Assembly: GCA_937928175.1 (NCBI GenBank) | Contig: CALFVP010000070.1 | Location: 1 to 5,190 of the forward strand | Length of the DNA stretch: 5,190 nucleotides | Direction of reading: 5' to 3' | Source: an uncultured bacterium | GTDB lineage: Bacteria; Spirochaetota; Brevinematia; DTOW01 | Shown: positions 4,185-5,190 of the stretch, one piece after another | How the letters are laid out: each line of letters begins with the position of its first letter | How positions within the stretch are numbered: position 1 is the first letter of the stretch | Made by a program: the position numbers and the translations under genes | Notes under the pieces: model-generated | Databases searched by the model: none | Told to the model about the DNA's origin: nothing | What the model saw: the letters and a program-made list of their open reading frames with translations, nothing else

Positions 4185-5190
4185 TTACAATTTTGGAATA
4201 CTTTCAAATCCTTTTTCTATTTCTTCATCGGTAAGTTCATGATCTGGTAACTTATTATTTAGATAGTCATCGTATGCTTTTAGGTCGAAATGTCCGTGTC
4301 CAGATAAATTGAATAGTATAACTTTCTTTTTGTTTTCTTTTTTCGCTTTAATTGCTTCATCTATTGCTGCTCTAACTGCGTGATTGGTTTCTGGTGCTGG
4401 TATTATACCTTCTGTTTTCGAGAATATTACTCCTGCTTCAAATACTTGGTTTTGAGTGTAGGAAATTGCTTCTATAAGTTTTAGTTCGTAGAGTTTGCTT
4501 ACAATTGGTGCCATTCCGTGGTATCTTAATCCTCCAGCGTGTATAGGTGCTGGTATAAATTTGTGTCCTAGTGTATGCATCTTTATAAGTGGTGTTGTAC
4601 CTGCAGTATCTCCGAAATCATAGGTATATATACCTCTTGTGACCGATGGACATGAACTCGGTTCAACTGCAATTATCCTTATGTTTTTACCGTTTATCTT
4701 ATCGTATACGAAAGGTAAAGCTAGCCCTCCAAAGTTTGAACCACCTCCAATACATCCTATCACTACATCTGGGTACAATCCTTCTATTTCAAGTTGTTTT
4801 TTTGCTTCAAGTCCTATTATTGTTTGGTGTAATAAAACGTGGTTTAATACGCTACCAAGTGAATAATTTGTTTCTTTTTCTCTAACAGCTTCTTCTATTG
4901 CTTCACTTATTGCTATACCTAAACTTCCTGGGTTGTCCGGGTCTTCTTTGATAATTTTCCTACCAAACTCTGTCCTATTTGAAGGACTAGGAAAAACTTT
5001 ACCTCCCCACGTCTCCATAAGTACTCTTCTGTATGGTTTATTTTCGTAACTTGTTTTTACCATGTAAACGATTATTTCTAGACCAAATAAAGCTCCAGCA
5101 AATGATAAAGCACTTCCCCATTGCCCAGCTCCAGTTTCCGTTGTTAGCTTTTTTATACCGGATATTTTGTTGTAGTAGACCTGAGCAATT
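4185..5190 (-). CDS. trpB: TrpB2-type tryptophan synthase beta chain (5' end beyond window)
   Basis: A PLP-dependent enzyme joining indole to serine (or a related donor) to make tryptophan. The frame stays open to the window edge, so the ATG at 5063 is internal and 334 residues are visible, against roughly 420-450 for the family. Numbering from the edge, IAQVYYNK (1-8) leads into TTETGAGQWGSA (16-27), the TrpB motif with catalytic Glu18. YENKPYRR and PSPSNRTEFGR follow, as in TrpB2 rather than classical TrpB1. GGGSNFGG (148-155) binds the PLP phosphate. HAGGLRYHG (217-225), EGIIPAPETNHA (261-272) and LSGHGHFD (295-302) complete the signature. The PLP-binding lysine, in an SHKxNTA motif in relatives, should lie about five codons past the edge. 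No trpA is adjacent downstream; TrpB2 enzymes typically work without TrpA, so indole salvage or a standalone role is plausible. It is convergent with the tRNA-Thr gene. Confidence 0.96.
   Translation of the reverse strand, partial: IAQVYYNKISGIKKLTTETGAGQWGSALSFAGALFGLEIIVYMVKTSYENKPYRRVLMETWGGKVFPSPSNRTEFGRKIIKEDPDNPGSLGIAISEAIEEAVREKETNYSLGSVLNHVLLHQTIIGLEAKKQLEIEGLYPDVVIGCIGGGSNFGGLALPFVYDKINGKNIRIIAVEPSSCPSVTRGIYTYDFGDTAGTTPLIKMHTLGHKFIPAPIHAGGLRYHGMAPIVSKLYELKLIEAISYTQNQVFEAGVIFSKTEGIIPAPETNHAVRAAIDEAIKAKKENKKKVILFNLSGHGHFDLKAYDDYLNNKLPDHELTDEEIEKGFESIPKL

Noticed and set aside
5061..5063. ATG at 5063 as the start of the trpB gene
   Set aside because: The frame continues upstream to the window edge and encodes the essential TETGAGQWG region, so this Met is internal.

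Overview
The window is strongly AT-rich bacterial DNA carrying six protein-coding genes and two tRNAs, nearly all of it coding or leader sequence. Standalone citramalate synthase, CheX and a TrpB2-type tryptophan synthase beta chain together suggest a motile anaerobe, perhaps thermophilic, of the Thermotogota or Spirochaetota (Brevinematia) kind. That placement is inference from gene content and base composition. Nothing in the window fixes the taxon.

Layout: a short leader (1-90) precedes cimA (+, 91-1668), which commits pyruvate and acetyl-CoA to isoleucine through citramalate. Its 3' end overlaps by 17 bases the 3' end of a convergent SpoU-family 23S rRNA methyltransferase (rlmB-like, -, 1652-2365). 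A 90-base divergent spacer with promoter-like signals leads to cheX (+, 2456-2977), a CheY-P phosphatase. Two bases further on, the convergent end of an unrecognised coiled-coil gene begins (-, 2980-3564); it has a strong promoter and ribosome binding site. A second divergent spacer (3565-3717) carries back-to-back sigma-70-like promoters. To its right is a compact + strand transcription unit: rpoZ (RNA polymerase omega), tRNA-Leu(GAG) and tRNA-Thr(TGT), separated by only 13 and 7 bases. An 82-base spacer without a convincing terminator (4103-4184) follows. The window then runs into the 3' three-quarters of a TrpB2-type gene (-, 4185-5190, cut by the window edge).

The genes do not form one pathway. 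They are housekeeping genes for amino acid synthesis, ribosome modification, transcription and tRNA supply, plus one chemotaxis gene and one orphan. Orientation flips at nearly every protein gene, so most are probably single-gene transcripts. No mobile element, CRISPR array or defence system is visible. The most interesting non-coding signals are a hairpin that would bury the cimA ribosome binding site and a sigma-28-like promoter almost abutting the cheX start codon.
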